Below are positions 34,503 through 45,269 of a DNA stretch of 64,000 nt, in pieces; within the stretch, counting starts at the first letter, position 1, and each line of letters opens with the position of its first letter. The stretch lies in NCBI GenBank assembly GCA_963682055.1, contig OY821749.1, positions 6,064,336 to 6,128,335 on the forward strand. The letters run 5' to 3'. A program made the translations under genes and the position numbers. The stretch comes from Primula veris (taxonomy: Eukaryota > Streptophyta > Magnoliopsida > Ericales > Primulaceae). Below the pieces are notes generated by a model. The model saw only the letters and a program-made list of their open reading frames with translations. It was not told the origin of the DNA and ran no database searches.

Positions 34503-35963
34503 TGCGGGAAAAAACCATGTTTATGCTGTTTTTCGAATTGGTCACGAGTCTAAAAATTTGGTCAAATTCAATGCGAATAATCTAAATTTTAGACTCCGTA
34601 CTCAAATGGTTTGAGTAGCTTGTGTGATGAACTTCGAAACGGTATATCGCGTGACCTATTCGGTGAATGAAAATTGGTTCCGAAATTGGAACATGGAGAG
34701 GCGAAATCTGGAATTTGATAAAAGAGATTGGGAAAACAAATGGATGGGGAAACCATCCAAATGTTTATCCCACATCAAAGAGGAAAAACTATTTTGAATA
34801 GTTTATATACATATTCACCACTATAAAGTCATAATAATGTGTAGCCTCATAGGTGTGTGTAGATAAGAGCACCACACGCGCACGTGCTTGGGCTCAATTA
34901 AATGAGAATAATTGAGTGACCATTATGGCTGAAATTTCAGCTTAGCATAAGTAGGCAGCTCTCCCCCATTCTCTAAAACAGATTTTTTACATTCTGAAAA
35001 CAGTTCCCCCCACTCTCTAAAACAGATTTTTTACATTCTGAAAACAACATTCATAATTTTCTCATAACCAACGGCTCGACCTTGACTCGTCGCTAGTTTC
35101 CGGTGAGTCATCCGAGACGTTGTTACTTGGGATCGAAGCGCCAACGCAACCAGACACATTAAGGTGGTTGGACGAATATCGGTTAACAGCAGACTGTTTA
35201 ACAGTCGCCTCGTCTTTTTTATTTCTGTCTTTTAAATTCTGAAAACAGCATTCATAATTTTGCCATAACCAACGGCTCGACTCTGTCTTTATTTCTCTCC
35301 CCCACTCTCTAAAACAGATTTTTTACATTCTGAAAACAGCATTCATAATTTTTCCATAACCAACGGCTCGACCTTGATTCATCGCCAGTTTCCGGCGAGT
35401 CATCCGAGACGTTGTTACTTGGGATCGAAATGCCAACGCAACTAGAAACACTAAGGTGGTTGGACGAATATCGGTTAATGGCAGACTGTTAAACAGTCGC
35501 CTCTTTTTTATTTCTGTCTTTTAAATTCTACAATTTATATTTTGTCTTTTCAATTATGCAATTTGAATTCAGTATTTTAATTTGCTGTACTTAGCTGTAA
35601 TTTTCAATTCCGTCTTTTATCTTTCTGTAATTTCTTTAAATTACCGTTTCTATTATGTAATTTAAATTATGTAATTAGAATAGTTTCATTTCAGTCATAT
35701 AATTTCAATTTCAATCAGAACAGTCCGGCTATTAAGTTTATACTTTCCTGTCCGACAATTTCTATTTATTGCAATTCAGTATATCAGATTATTAATTGAT
35801 AATAATATGAATAACGTTTGTTTTAATTTATATTCAGTCCATACATGTTGTAATCTATAATTTCAGTTTCAATTCTGAATTAATAAATATTACACTGGTT
35901 TTGATTATTACTCTTTAGTCATTTATTATTGTTTAATTGTTATTTCGTACACGGAAACCAACA
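34503..35963 (+). mobile_element. Solo LTR, 1461 bp
   Basis: Begins TGCGGGAAAAAACC, ends GAAACCAACA, and is flanked by TTATT (34498-34502, 35964-35968). It contains a CCCACATCAAAG motif and a TATA-like TTTATATAC near 34800, as in plant LTRs on the plus strand. A ~300-bp segment (from CTCTAAAACAGATTTTTTAC through GTTGGACGAATATCGG) is tandemly duplicated inside (about 34965-35240 and 35285-35530). No internal domain remains, so this is likely the product of LTR-LTR recombination. Confidence 0.7.
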
Positions 35964-36018
35964 TTATTATGATTTATGTCTCACCAAGTAATCTTTTAAA
36001 AAAAAATTTATTTATTAC

Positions 36019-36589
36019 TGATAAAGCCATAACTTTGGTCGGTCGCGTTAGAATTTTCAACAATAATATAATAGTAAATCAAATGTAAATAATGACACTT
36101 CCTGATCTTTATTATTGCTCGGATTATTATCCTTATTCGGACTATTACACTTGCTCGGATTAGTATCTCTGTTTTACAATTGTGCTCGACTTGACGATTT
36201 AATCTCTCTTCTTGGTCTTTTTCCCCTTTTATTCGGTGCTCGGCTTTATCTCTGCTCGGTTTATTTCTTGGCGTGATATGCCTTGACTAGTTTCTCTCTT
36301 TTCTCAACTTCTCTCTATATTTTTTGGATAGATTTTCTGGTCCATTTCTAGGAGGGGTAGTGGGCTATTTATAGGCAAATATGCCTTCTAGGATGTTGAC
36401 AAATGTCTTCATCCCAGAGGGTTTTTCAGATATGGGTCCCTAGTTAAGTGGGCTTGGGCTTTTGATAGTAATACCTTATTTTCTTATAAAAGGCATAAGA
36501 TGACCCATTTAAGCGTTGGATACCCATTTATAAAGTGGGTTGATTATTACCCGAATAGAATATTCGGGTCCAATTATTATGTTCTATCA
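36019..36589 (-). repeat. Gypsy 3' LTR
   Basis: 571 bp. A canonical TATA box (CTATAAATAG) is on the minus strand at 36375-36366, matching the orientation of gag-pol. Confidence 0.93.
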
Positions 36590-36772
36590 AGTGCTCCCTG
36601 ACTTCCTCGGCGTGGTTTCCATGTCGAGGGAGTCATGTTCGGTTTGTCGAGGATATTACTTCAGTCTTGTCGTTCCCAATAATTCATCGAGAAACGCAAC
36701 AGACTCATGACGGTTCCATAGGGGGCCCATTTAATGTTTCCTATCCTAATATCTTTCTTCGAGGAAAACTCC

Positions 36773-37245
36773 TATAAAGGGGTGTGCCCCCTCCATAATT
36801 AGGCATTTTACTACTACTTTGCTCGTGACGTAATGGCTTCCTCTGGTTCTACTGGTGAGAGCTCCTTTAATTATATTTCTTATTTATAAATGGAGATCAA
36901 GAAATCTCGTACCGCGAATAAGAAACTCGTGGACAAGGTTTCAAATTACAAGAAAAGGTTGTCTGACATGGATTCTGATCATCATGTGACGATGGCCGAT
37001 CGGGATTGGGCTTATGAGCATATAAAGAGGCTCGAGGCTAATCTGGCCAAGCAGAAGGCAGCAAAAAGGGCCTATAAGCTTGCCTTCAAGGAGTTGCATG
37101 CTCGGTCTAAACCGAGTTCGGATGACGATGAAGAAGGCTCTTCCTCGAAATAATTAGTCTTTTGTGATTTCTGTTGTGATTTCTTTTGAATGGGGAGTCT
37201 TCTCCTCAGTTGTAATCGAAGTTTTTGAAATTAATAAAATATTTC
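36773..37245 (+). CDS. Antisense unit 1: small coiled-coil ORF with own TATA box
   Basis: TATAAAGGGG at 36773 and an ATG at 36833 are followed by a short frame (MASSGSTGESS) ending at 36889. The main ORF is 36890-37153 (87 residues, MEIKKSRTANKKLVDK). It is Lys/Glu/Ala-rich and predicted helical, ending with KRAYKLAFKELHARSKPSSD and an acidic/Ser tail. An AATAAA-type signal lies at about 37232-37238. The product is close to unit 2 in its last 30 residues, so the two are tandem duplicates. How translation reaches the second ATG is unclear: leaky scanning, or splicing not seen. Function unknown. Confidence 0.55.
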
Positions 37246-37457
37246 CCTATCCTTGTTCTTGTCTGTTCATCTTCTTGATATCCTTTTGGATGACTTTAAT
37301 TGGATTTGGAACTGTGGTTAACTTTCCGTAAATGCTCTTGGGAAGTTCAAGAGGTTGTATTTCTTCGAGATGACCTTTGATCTACTCCTTGTTTTGTTCC
37401 TATAAAAGGGGACTGTCCCTGTATTCTTTATGCAATTCATTCTTTATTAACGAACAA

Positions 37458-37796
37458 ATGTCTTTTCCTCTTGAAAACTATGGTGACAACCTTCCTGAAT
37501 ATGTTGCTCGTCTTGAAGAGGAAGTTCAGAAGGTGCGTTATCTCGAGAAGAGGGTTGCCCGGCTGTCGGTGGAAGCTCGTCGGGCCTCCGAACTAGACGA
37601 GCGATTGGACGCCATGGAGAAAGAGCACCAGAGGTCTTTGCTCGACAGTATTCGCGCTCGTGCTCGGATCAAAGAGCTCGAGGCCTCCAGAGACAGGCAA
37701 CTTGCTTCTAAGAGGGCTTACAAACTGGCCCTTAAGGAAGTGTATGCTCGGTCGAAGGGGAAGCCGAATGACGAAGCGGGCCCTTCTACGAAATGA
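37458..37796 (+). CDS. Antisense unit 2: 112-residue coiled-coil protein
   Basis: TATAAAAGGGG at 37401 lies 57 bp before the ATG, with AATAAA near 37857. I chose the ATG at 37458 because everything upstream in frame overlaps the TATA box. The protein starts MSFPLENYGDNLPEYVARLE. It has heptad-like charged/leucine spacing through residues 20-90 (VRYLEKRVARL, RARIKELEASRDRQL) and ends SKRAYKLALKEVYARSKG plus an acidic/Ser tail. It is homologous to unit 1. Function unknown; self-association is inferred from the coiled coil. Confidence 0.65.
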   Translation: MSFPLENYGDNLPEYVARLEEEVQKVRYLEKRVARLSVEARRASELDERLDAMEKEHQRSLLDSIRARARIKELEASRDRQLASKRAYKLALKEVYARSKGKPNDEAGPSTK

Positions 37797-38436
37797 TTTT
37801 ATTGTTTTTATTGTATTTCCTTTTACTGCTGCTTCTGTAACGAAACATCAATCAATCAATAAAGACTTCTTTCTCTTGTTTATATCTGAATTACTTTCCC
37901 AATGCAATTTCTTTTGACTGCGCACGCTTGTGGCCTCATTAATGCTTTTTCTTGGGCCTTGCGTTTGACCTTATCCATTGGACCTTCTTACTCTTTATAT
38001 CTGGGGACCAATAGGATTTCTTGAGCCTTGTGCATAAAAAAAAATCTTATTCACCAGAGTTTTCTTGAGCTCTGTGCAAAAGATCTTAGATATTTATTTG
38101 AACTGCTGCCTTTCCCCAAAATGACACGTGTTTCGATGCCATTATTACTTACCCCCTTTAAATATTGGTAAGAATCCAAGCGTTTTGTGAACAAGAGTGG
38201 CTTTTAATTACTCACGCTTTTTTAGAACCTTTTGGGAATCCAAACGTTTTTTCTTGAACAGATACATCTTTTAATTGCCGTCGCTTCTTAGTACCCATTG
38301 GCAAATGGTTGTGACTCTCAATACCAGCCCTCATCCAATTGATCTATAAATACCTGCTTACAGCATGGTTACATCCACAATCCTCATCATATTATTTTCC
38401 CCCATATACAGACCCTCATCTTATAATTTCCCTAAG

Positions 38437-38730
38437 ATGTCTGGTCCTTTCACCCAATCAGTATTAGCTTTGCAAGTGGAGGCTTTTGAAGCCTCATATA
38501 GCCATGTACAAAGGCTGTTGAGGGATGCCGAGGAGGAATTGAAGGTGATGCATTACCACCATACCGAGATGGTTCGGGAATTAACTTGGCTAAGATCCGA
38601 ACTGGCTTATTGCCGACGTGCTCGTCAGGCTCTAGTCGAAGAGAATGAGATGCTAAGGGGGAATCCGACACTGAGGGACATGGATGTCTCTGCCGGGCCC
38701 TCTCACCGATACCGATCGACTTCCCCCTAA
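38437..38730 (+). CDS. Antisense unit 3: 97-residue coiled-coil protein
   Basis: TATAAATA at 38345 and ATG at 38437. An in-frame ATG at 38365 is only 20 bp past the TATA box and probably not transcribed. The protein (MSGPFTQSVLALQVEAFEAS) has a central helical part (RLLRDAEEELKVMHYHHTEM, LVEENEMLRG) and a Ser/Arg tail. It follows the same plan as units 1, 2 and 5: TATA, short leader, coiled coil, small polar tail. A long pyrimidine tract follows it. Confidence 0.6.
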   Translation: MSGPFTQSVLALQVEAFEASYSHVQRLLRDAEEELKVMHYHHTEMVRELTWLRSELAYCRRARQALVEENEMLRGNPTLRDMDVSAGPSHRYRSTSP

Positions 38731-38739
38731 CCTTATCCC

Positions 38740-39180
38740 TTCTTTTTTTTATTTTTCTCCTTTTCCCCATCTTTTCCCATCTCTTTCTTTTTCTTCTTTT
38801 CATTTCTCAGTTTCCCTCATTTCTTCCTCTTCCTCTTTTGTTTCTCTTTTTTTTTTTATACTCTGTTCTCTCTACTTTTCATTCTTTTCTTTTTCCCTTT
38901 CTTTTTTATTTCATTGACTTCCTTTTTATTTGTCTGTTTCCTTCATTTCTTTATCTTCTTCTTATCTGTTTTTCTTTTTCTTCTGCGCCTCCTCTTTCTT
39001 TTTCTTCATCTTCTCTCCCATCACTCTTTTTCTTTTTCTTTTTTTTTTGCACCACTATGATGAAACAATCAACCCTGTGATCCTAAGGGTTTTGTGTTAC
39101 ATCTAGGGTTTTTGTCATTTTTCTTTTTGACTCTTCTTTCTTATCACTTCTTCTTTTCTTGCACTCTTCTTCTTTTCCTC
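38740..39180 (+). repeat. Pyrimidine-rich low-complexity tract
   Basis: About 440 bp dominated by T and CT runs (TTTCTTTTTC-type) after antisense unit 3. Long open frames here on both strands are products of low complexity. Confidence 0.8.
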
Positions 39181-39277
39181 TTTTTCTTGTTTCTTATGTT
39201 TTTCTTTTGGCGCCTCCTGCTCACTCGGGCTGCTGATATAGTTGATCTTCTTTGCCTGATCTTCTGTACTAGCTCTT

Positions 39278-39432
39278 CTCGGATGTAATAGATCTTTATC
39301 TCGGATGTAACAGATTTTCTTGTCGGATGTAATAGATTTACTTTTCGGATGTAATAGATTTCTTTTTCGGATGTAATAGATTTCCTTTTCGGATGTAATA
39401 GATTTCTTTTTCGGATGTACTCTGATGTAATG
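39278..39432. repeat. ~21-bp minisatellite, about 7 copies
   Basis: Units of the type TCGGATGTAATAGATTTCTT occur in tandem with small variations in the last bases. The array lies between antisense units 3 and 4. Confidence 0.85.
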
Positions 39433-39600
39433 AACAATGATATATCCCATCTTCATTAATGAAAATTATATTTGCCCTTCTATTTTTGCACCTTTATCTT
39501 GTACTTCTTCTTATTGTTGAATTTGTGGTTTGTTGGGATGTGGACCTTTTGAGTATCTTGTACCTTTATTTTTTGCTGGACTGTAGACCTATCCCTCACG

Positions 39601-39873
39601 TTGTCAATCATAGGTGCACGCTCCCGAGTATTGTCAGGAAACATGCATGCCCCCAAGTATTTGTCAGATAACAACACTAACTTTTCTCTATTCAGTGCTC
39701 AACCTCGGCTTGAGGAGCGCGTCCGTGTCCTTACTAGGACGAACACTGAACTCTCCAGGGAGAATGAGTGCTTGGTAGTCATGAATAACTATTACCAAGC
39801 TCGGTTTGACAGCTCTGCTCGGGTAGTTTTCCCCCGGTCTGGTAGTTCGGTTTTTCCACCTATTGATCCTTAG
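39601..39873 (+). CDS. Antisense unit 4: short coiled-coil ORF, possibly a spliced exon
   Basis: Open frame ending at 39873 with a coiled-coil core (RLEERVRVLTRTNTELSREN). A good acceptor (TTTCTCTATTCAG) at 39681-39693 suggests the true coding exon begins at 39694 and that the ATG upstream (39601) is not the real start. No TATA box as clear as in units 1-3 and 5 was seen. Probably a decayed family member. Confidence 0.4.
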   Translation: MSIIGARSRVLSGNMHAPKYLSDNNTNFSLFSAQPRLEERVRVLTRTNTELSRENECLVVMNNYYQARFDSSARVVFPRSGSSVFPPIDP

Positions 39874-40112
39874 TTGGATTGGGCTGGTTATCTGATGTAT
39901 ATATTTTTTGTTTTGGAACTTGTATTTTCTTTTGTATTAGAATCAGATGTATCTTTTCGTATCTCGTGCCTTTGTCTTATGAACCGTTGTGACGCCTCGT
40001 ACTTCGTGCCCTTTGATTCTTTATAAATGCTCCCTATTGTCTGTACTTCATTATCCATTCTCCTCTCTCTCTTGTTTTATAATTTGTTTCTTCTAACTTG
40101 TTTTTGTTTGAG

Positions 40113-40475
40113 ATGGCTCCCATCACTAGGTCTGCCTCCAAAAAGAAAGCCCTTATGGAAGATGAGCCTACTTTTTTGCTACCTTGTCCCCCTGGTTTTG
40201 GGGAGGAGGATTTGACTCCTCTTCAACTAAAAGAAATTGAGATGTCATGGCTGAAACATGATCTCATGTGTGCTCGGACTGAAGTGAGGAGGTTTAAACA
40301 ATATTGGGACGAGGAGGGCTCTGCTCGTTTCAAGGCCGAGCAAAAATGCGAGTCTCAGTCTTACGTCTTGAAACAGGCTGAGATGGCGATTTCTCGGTTG
40401 ATTAGGGAAAAAGAGCGTCTGGAGGAACTTTTGGCGAAGAAGGATGTTGATATGGGGGATAGTTCGAAAAAGTAG
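40113..40475 (+). CDS. Antisense unit 5: 120-residue coiled-coil protein
   Basis: TATAAATG at 40022, ATG at 40113, AATAAA near 40548. The protein starts MAPITRSASKKKALMEDEP, followed by PCPPGFGEEDLTPLQLKE, a helical region (RRFKQYWDEEGSARFKAEQK, ISRLIREKERLEELLAKK) and a short DMGDSSKK tail. The basic N-terminus could act in nuclear targeting (inference). It shares layout and tail type with units 1-3 but little direct sequence, so relation is by organisation more than identity. Confidence 0.6.
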   Translation: MAPITRSASKKKALMEDEPTFLLPCPPGFGEEDLTPLQLKEIEMSWLKHDLMCARTEVRRFKQYWDEEGSARFKAEQKCESQSYVLKQAEMAISRLIREKERLEELLAKKDVDMGDSSKK

Positions 40476-41181
40476 GATGGGTGTATCTTCTTGTAAAATT
40501 TTTTTCTTTTTCTGTTGTATTGTTTGTGTTTTCCCCCTTTGTGGAAGAATAAAACTTTGTCTTGCACTTGATTCTGTCTATTCTATTTTATCTGATGTTT
40601 CTCAGTATACACCGAACAATGTGCCCGGTTATCCCCCCGGAGAGCGTTGTTAGACTTGATGCTTCATGCCGTCAAGCTAGAAACGGTCTTCGTCCACCTT
40701 GTTCGGTAGGCCCTTTGGGTAAGAAAAGGTTGGGAGTCGAGAAACTTTATCGGGGGACATTCTCGGTGTGATAATATTGGTAGCGTATGTGGGAAGCTTT
40801 TCGTGGTAGGGTCCACTGGCCGTTTATTTAGGTGTAATGATGTGAACTGCCTTGGGTAGTGGGATATGCTCTGACGTGGCAAAATCTGGAGCGTTTATAT
40901 GTTAAAAATAGCAGCGGTTGTTGACTTTTGTATGGTTGGAAAAAAGGTAAACCTCTGTCACACGAAAGGACGGTTATTATTTTATTCTTTTTGTGACTCC
41001 ACTCCTTTTTACTGTGCCAAGTAATCTCTTTTGTTTCATCACAAAATTCGCTGAAGAAAATATCTGTCTCTCTCTCTAAAGTATATTCTTCCCGCCAAAA
41101 AGGAAAAGTGTTCGGCCGCCTGATCTAGGGTTTCGTGGTATTGTTGAAAGACTTACTGCTGTTCTCGCTTGCTTGCTCATA

Positions 41182-44100
41182 ATGATAACTGTAAGTGTTT
41201 TTTCGTTCTCCCCTCCCCATCTTTTTTTTTTGTTAGGGGTTGTATTTGATTTGTCGTTGTGGTCATAGATGTGGCATTGGTATATGGTTCAGGTTGTCTA
41301 TATATGTCTGATGATTCTTATGTACTTGGTTAATGTGAGTGGGGGGGGGGGGGTGGCTCTCGTTATATTGATGTGGTTCTGGTTTGTGTATTTGGTTAGT
41401 ATATTGATGGAATTTTGATGATGTTTGGATAGGAAATTCTGACCCAAAGTGTGGCCCAAGTTGGCACATTCGTGGAAAAGGATTTTAAGGAGCTTGCCGG
41501 AATACCCAACAACATACACATTCGGCTTCCTATTTCTGACGAGGAGGTGCTGGGATTTGTTCCTGCCGGCGAGGTAGCTGTGCATTCGTCGGCATTATTT
41601 ACTGGGGGTCTTCGACTTCCTTTTACAAACTGGGTGGCCTCGTTCTTTGAGGCCGTCCAGATTGCTCCGGCCCAACTGGCCCTAAATGGTTACCGTACTC
41701 TGAATGGTATCCAAAGGTTATCGGAGTTGTCCGGAATACCGATTGAAGCTGAAGGACGTCTTTGGAGTCTATAGTTTGAGCTTTGAGCGTCGCAGCTCGT
41801 ATTTGAAGACTCTGCGTGCCTTTTGCCGGCTCGTTATCGGTTTGTCGGATACCAACAAAGAGCGTAATCTTGGTATTGTTATTGCTTCCGGTGCATGGGG
41901 TTGTGCGGGACACCAGATTCCTGGACCGGTTACCAATGCTCCCACTATGCCAGACCTCGGCGCTCCCAATGTAGAGGCTCTGTTAGCTCTTTGGAAATGG
42001 TGGGGGCCTGGACCGACGCCGGATCCTGTGAGTCGTACTGCTCCCATGCTGCTCGGGTACCCTATGGGGTCGGTGACCAAGGGGAATCCTACACCCGAGA
42101 TCCCCAAAGAGCCCGAGGAGGAATTCTTGAAAGTGGTCCGGGCTCGAAGTGCTGCTCGGCTTGGGAAAAAGCCCGTTCGTTCTAAGCGTCGTGCATCTGA
42201 CCCGGTCGTTGGGACAACGAAGAGGGCTAGGGGAACCGATACATCGGTTACCGAGGAGGATGCTAACGTTGGCTCGGGTGAGGGGGTGTTTGCTGCTTCC
42301 CAATGGGATACCACCGAGGACGCCTCTGCGCCGGGCGATGTATGTGTATATGTATTTTGATTTTCTTGTCTTTTGATTGTTGTCGTTTTGTTCTCTAGTG
42401 CTTTGCTTGATTAGTTATCTTGTTTCAGCTACTGACTTCTCCATTGGTTACCCTCGCTCCTGCCCGGTCCATGGGTATTATTGTGTTTCAGGGGTCGATC
42501 GACGATGTATTCGGACATATGAACCTCTTGACTAACATGGGAGAGGGTACGATGACCATTTGGAGGAGGACGTGGGGGTGGAAGTGGAGGTCGGCAAGGA
42601 GAGTGCCGTGGATGTTGTGATGGGTGTCGAGGATGAGGCTCTCGACGGACTCGAGAAGGTGTTGGTGGACGGGGTTGCAATGACCCGTTACATTGATCGG
42701 TGCAGAGGTGAGCTGTTGGGGCAACCCCGAACCTTGAAGATGGGGTATACTGCTCTGAAACCCCTTGCTTTCAAGGATGCAGAAAAAATAGCTGCTCTGC
42801 CTACAATGTCGGTTATAGAGCAGGCCAACGCGGATGCGCTGCGGGTATGTTGAGCGCGTATTTTGTAATATATACCATGATGCTCGTATTTTGTTATATA
42901 GGTTTGGTACTCGTATTTTGCTTGGAATATGATGTTTTGAAGTGCAGATCGCCTTGAGTACCGTGGCGTTACGGGATCAGCTGGGAGCTCTAGGGGCTGA
43001 TAAAGAGAAGCTGGTGGCCGAGAAGAAGGCCACAGTCGAGGAAAACGATCTGAAGATAAAAGATCTGCTTGCGGCTTTCGAGGCCGAGAAAGAGAAACTG
43101 GTCGCCGAGAATAAAACCCTGGGCGAAAATTATGACAAGCTGGCTGTGGACTTTCTGCACGTGACCGAGGATGTTGATAAGTTGAAGGCTGAAAAAGAGA
43201 GCATGGTCGATAAGTACGGCCAACTAGAGGAAGAGAACTTGCTGCTGGCGGAGGACGTGGAAGCCGAAAAGGCTAAGGTGGCCGCTCTGAAAACGGCACA
43301 GGCGGAGGAGCGGACAAGGTTAGCAATGATGGCTAATTTCTCCATCTATTGCGCTCATGTGCGGGCGCTCAATTTCACGAATGTTCCTGTGTCGGATAGG
43401 GCGTGGTCGGAGTTGGTGTATCCCTGTCCGCAGGGTGCACCGCCGAAACCCTTAGACTGGGCGAATCTTCGTGAAGAGGAGCTTCCCCGGCTACCGGGGC
43501 AGACAATTTCAACAGCGCTCCATCCTCATTTTACGTCGGCCACGTCCACTCATCGACCTGAGGCTACTGTTACTCCCCCACCCGCATCTCCTCAGGTGGA
43601 ACCTTGAACATTTTTCTGACAGTATATATATATTTTTGTTGATTTTGTGTAGTCTTTTGGTAGTAGAATTGTGGGTCTCTTTTGTATCTAGAAACATATT
43701 CTTTTGGGAAAGTGATAATATAAGTGCTGTTTTTTCTTTCTGTTGGGCCTTCTCGGATTACTTTCTTTTGAGGGTCGTTATATTTTGAAGGATGTGAAAA
43801 CAAAATATTGTCAGGTACCAAATAACCCCCTTGCTGTGGTGGTCTGGATCTCGCCTAGTCGTAGTGTAGGTGACGTTATAGATAATCTGGAAAGATCTAA
43901 GGCTGCCCTAACTGCTGAACTGAATTCTGCTCATCATAAAGTCGAGGATCTGAATATTCACATTTCAAACATGTCGATTCGGTTATGTGATTTGGGAGAG
44001 AAATTCAGCAAAAAGACTGCCCACTATACGGCGAATAAGGGTAAAGCGAAGGAACTTCTCGGTGCCTTACGACGTTCCCGTGATGAAGCCCGAGGTCGTG

Positions 44101-45198
44101 TGACGAGCTTGAACTTGGTCCTAGGGGCCGTTTTCGAGGACGCGGACCTGCTGCTATCCTTTGCCAAAGCGTATTGGGCCCGAGTTCGCGCTTTAGTGGT
44201 GCTGGAGCATGTAAAAGGGATGAGAGGTGTTTCCCGGGCCGAGCGCATGGTTGATGCGACGGCCGGGGTAACCGAGACCACTGCTGCCTTGAACCGAATC
44301 GATGCGGTTGTTCGTGAGCGCTTGGGGACGCAAATTGCTTCATTGCGAGATATTCATTTCCCCGATGTAGTAGAGACCTCGGCGTCTGTTGAGGGGTTAT
44401 CGGATTGATAATCGAGTAGCTTGTTTTGTCGTTTCATTTGTAGCTTGTACGGAAATATTCGTTTTTTCTATTTTCGTCTTTTCGTTTCTTGCGGTTGTAT
44501 ATTCATCTCGTCTCGTTCTTCCCCATTTTTTTGTTTTGTTTTTATAGGCACGCGCTACTACGTCGCACCAGGCTGGTTCTCCATGCCTAGTTAGCCCGGG
44601 GTTAGGACCTACTGGTGCTGCCCGGGACGAGGTCTCATCTGGTGCGGCTAGTGAGGTGCCTGACAAGTGGCCTTACATCGTTTTGATGGGCAAAAATGTC
44701 AAGTTAATCGACCAATGTGCTCGACTTCGGACCAGGCTGAAAACGCAGGCGGCCTCTTTTCGAGAATACGTTCGCCGTGCCGAGCATGTTGTTGAGGTTT
44801 AGGAGCGTCGTTTGGATCGATATTGGCGTGTAAAGGACAAATACTTCGGCAAATTAAAGTTGTTGGTAACCAAAGCCAACGTGTTGGTGAAGTATTTCCT
44901 TTTGTCCCGAACCAGATACGATGCTTCCGCGGCTATGATCGAAGCTCGCCGTAATCTCCCCTTCGACGATGATCACCGTAAAGCGGCCTCGGATGCTCAC
45001 GAGCTCGCTAAAGAAGCCGAGTTCAACGCGCGGCTCCAGACGCTGACTAGCGTTGGAGCTCATACGACCAATTTTGATGCCCTTATTTCTGAGGAGCGTT
45101 TTGATGGTGATGAGTCTGATGGGGACACGTCGACGGATGACGAAGAGATTGAGCTCGGTCAATTACCGTCGTGCTCCTCCTGTAGTAGCTCTTCTTAA
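41182..45198 (+). pseudogene. Antisense multi-exon Transposase_28-like gene with coiled coils (frameshifted)
   Basis: Exon blocks with GT-AG borders: 41182-41190, 41433-42339, 42429-42844, 42948-43595, 43815-44408, 44548-45198. The first four junctions agree in phase. Block 2 has GGLRLPFTNWVASFFEAVQI and APAQLALNGYRTLNG, the signature of the domain called putative gypsy-type transposon (Transposase_28), common in plant genomes. Block 4 is a long Glu/Lys coiled coil (AEKEKLVAEN repeats) and block 6 ends acidic and Ser-rich. Frameshifts near 41755 and 42550 and an in-frame TAG at 44800-44802 break the frame. If transcribed, an intact product is unlikely here. The last junction is uncertain; there may be two genes. 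Confidence 0.6.
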
Positions 45199-45269
45199 AT
45201 GAGTTTCTTTAGTGTCGATGATCTTCTTGTTGCCTCCGTAATGCGGGCGAGGACTATTTGTGTTATTTC

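Noticed and set aside
35098..35520. Repeated GC-richer blocks as possible coding exons
   Set aside because: No consistent open frame; they are the internal duplication of the solo LTR.
38365..38436. N-terminal extension of antisense unit 3 from an upstream ATG
   Set aside because: That ATG is only 20 bp past the TATA box, so it probably precedes transcription start.
39278..39432. CRISPR-like regularly spaced repeats
   Set aside because: Contiguous ~21-bp minisatellite in a plant genome, no spacers.
39115..39456. Minus-strand ORFs over the pyrimidine tract and minisatellite
   Set aside because: Lysine-rich low-complexity text and repeats, no domain.
41340..41353. Poly-G run of 13-14 bases
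   Set aside because: Simple homopolymer in an intron; may be a sequencing or slippage feature.
41769..42314. Minus-strand 181-codon ORF opposite the Transposase_28-like exon
   Set aside because: The plus strand has the recognisable domain and splice sites; this is its shadow.
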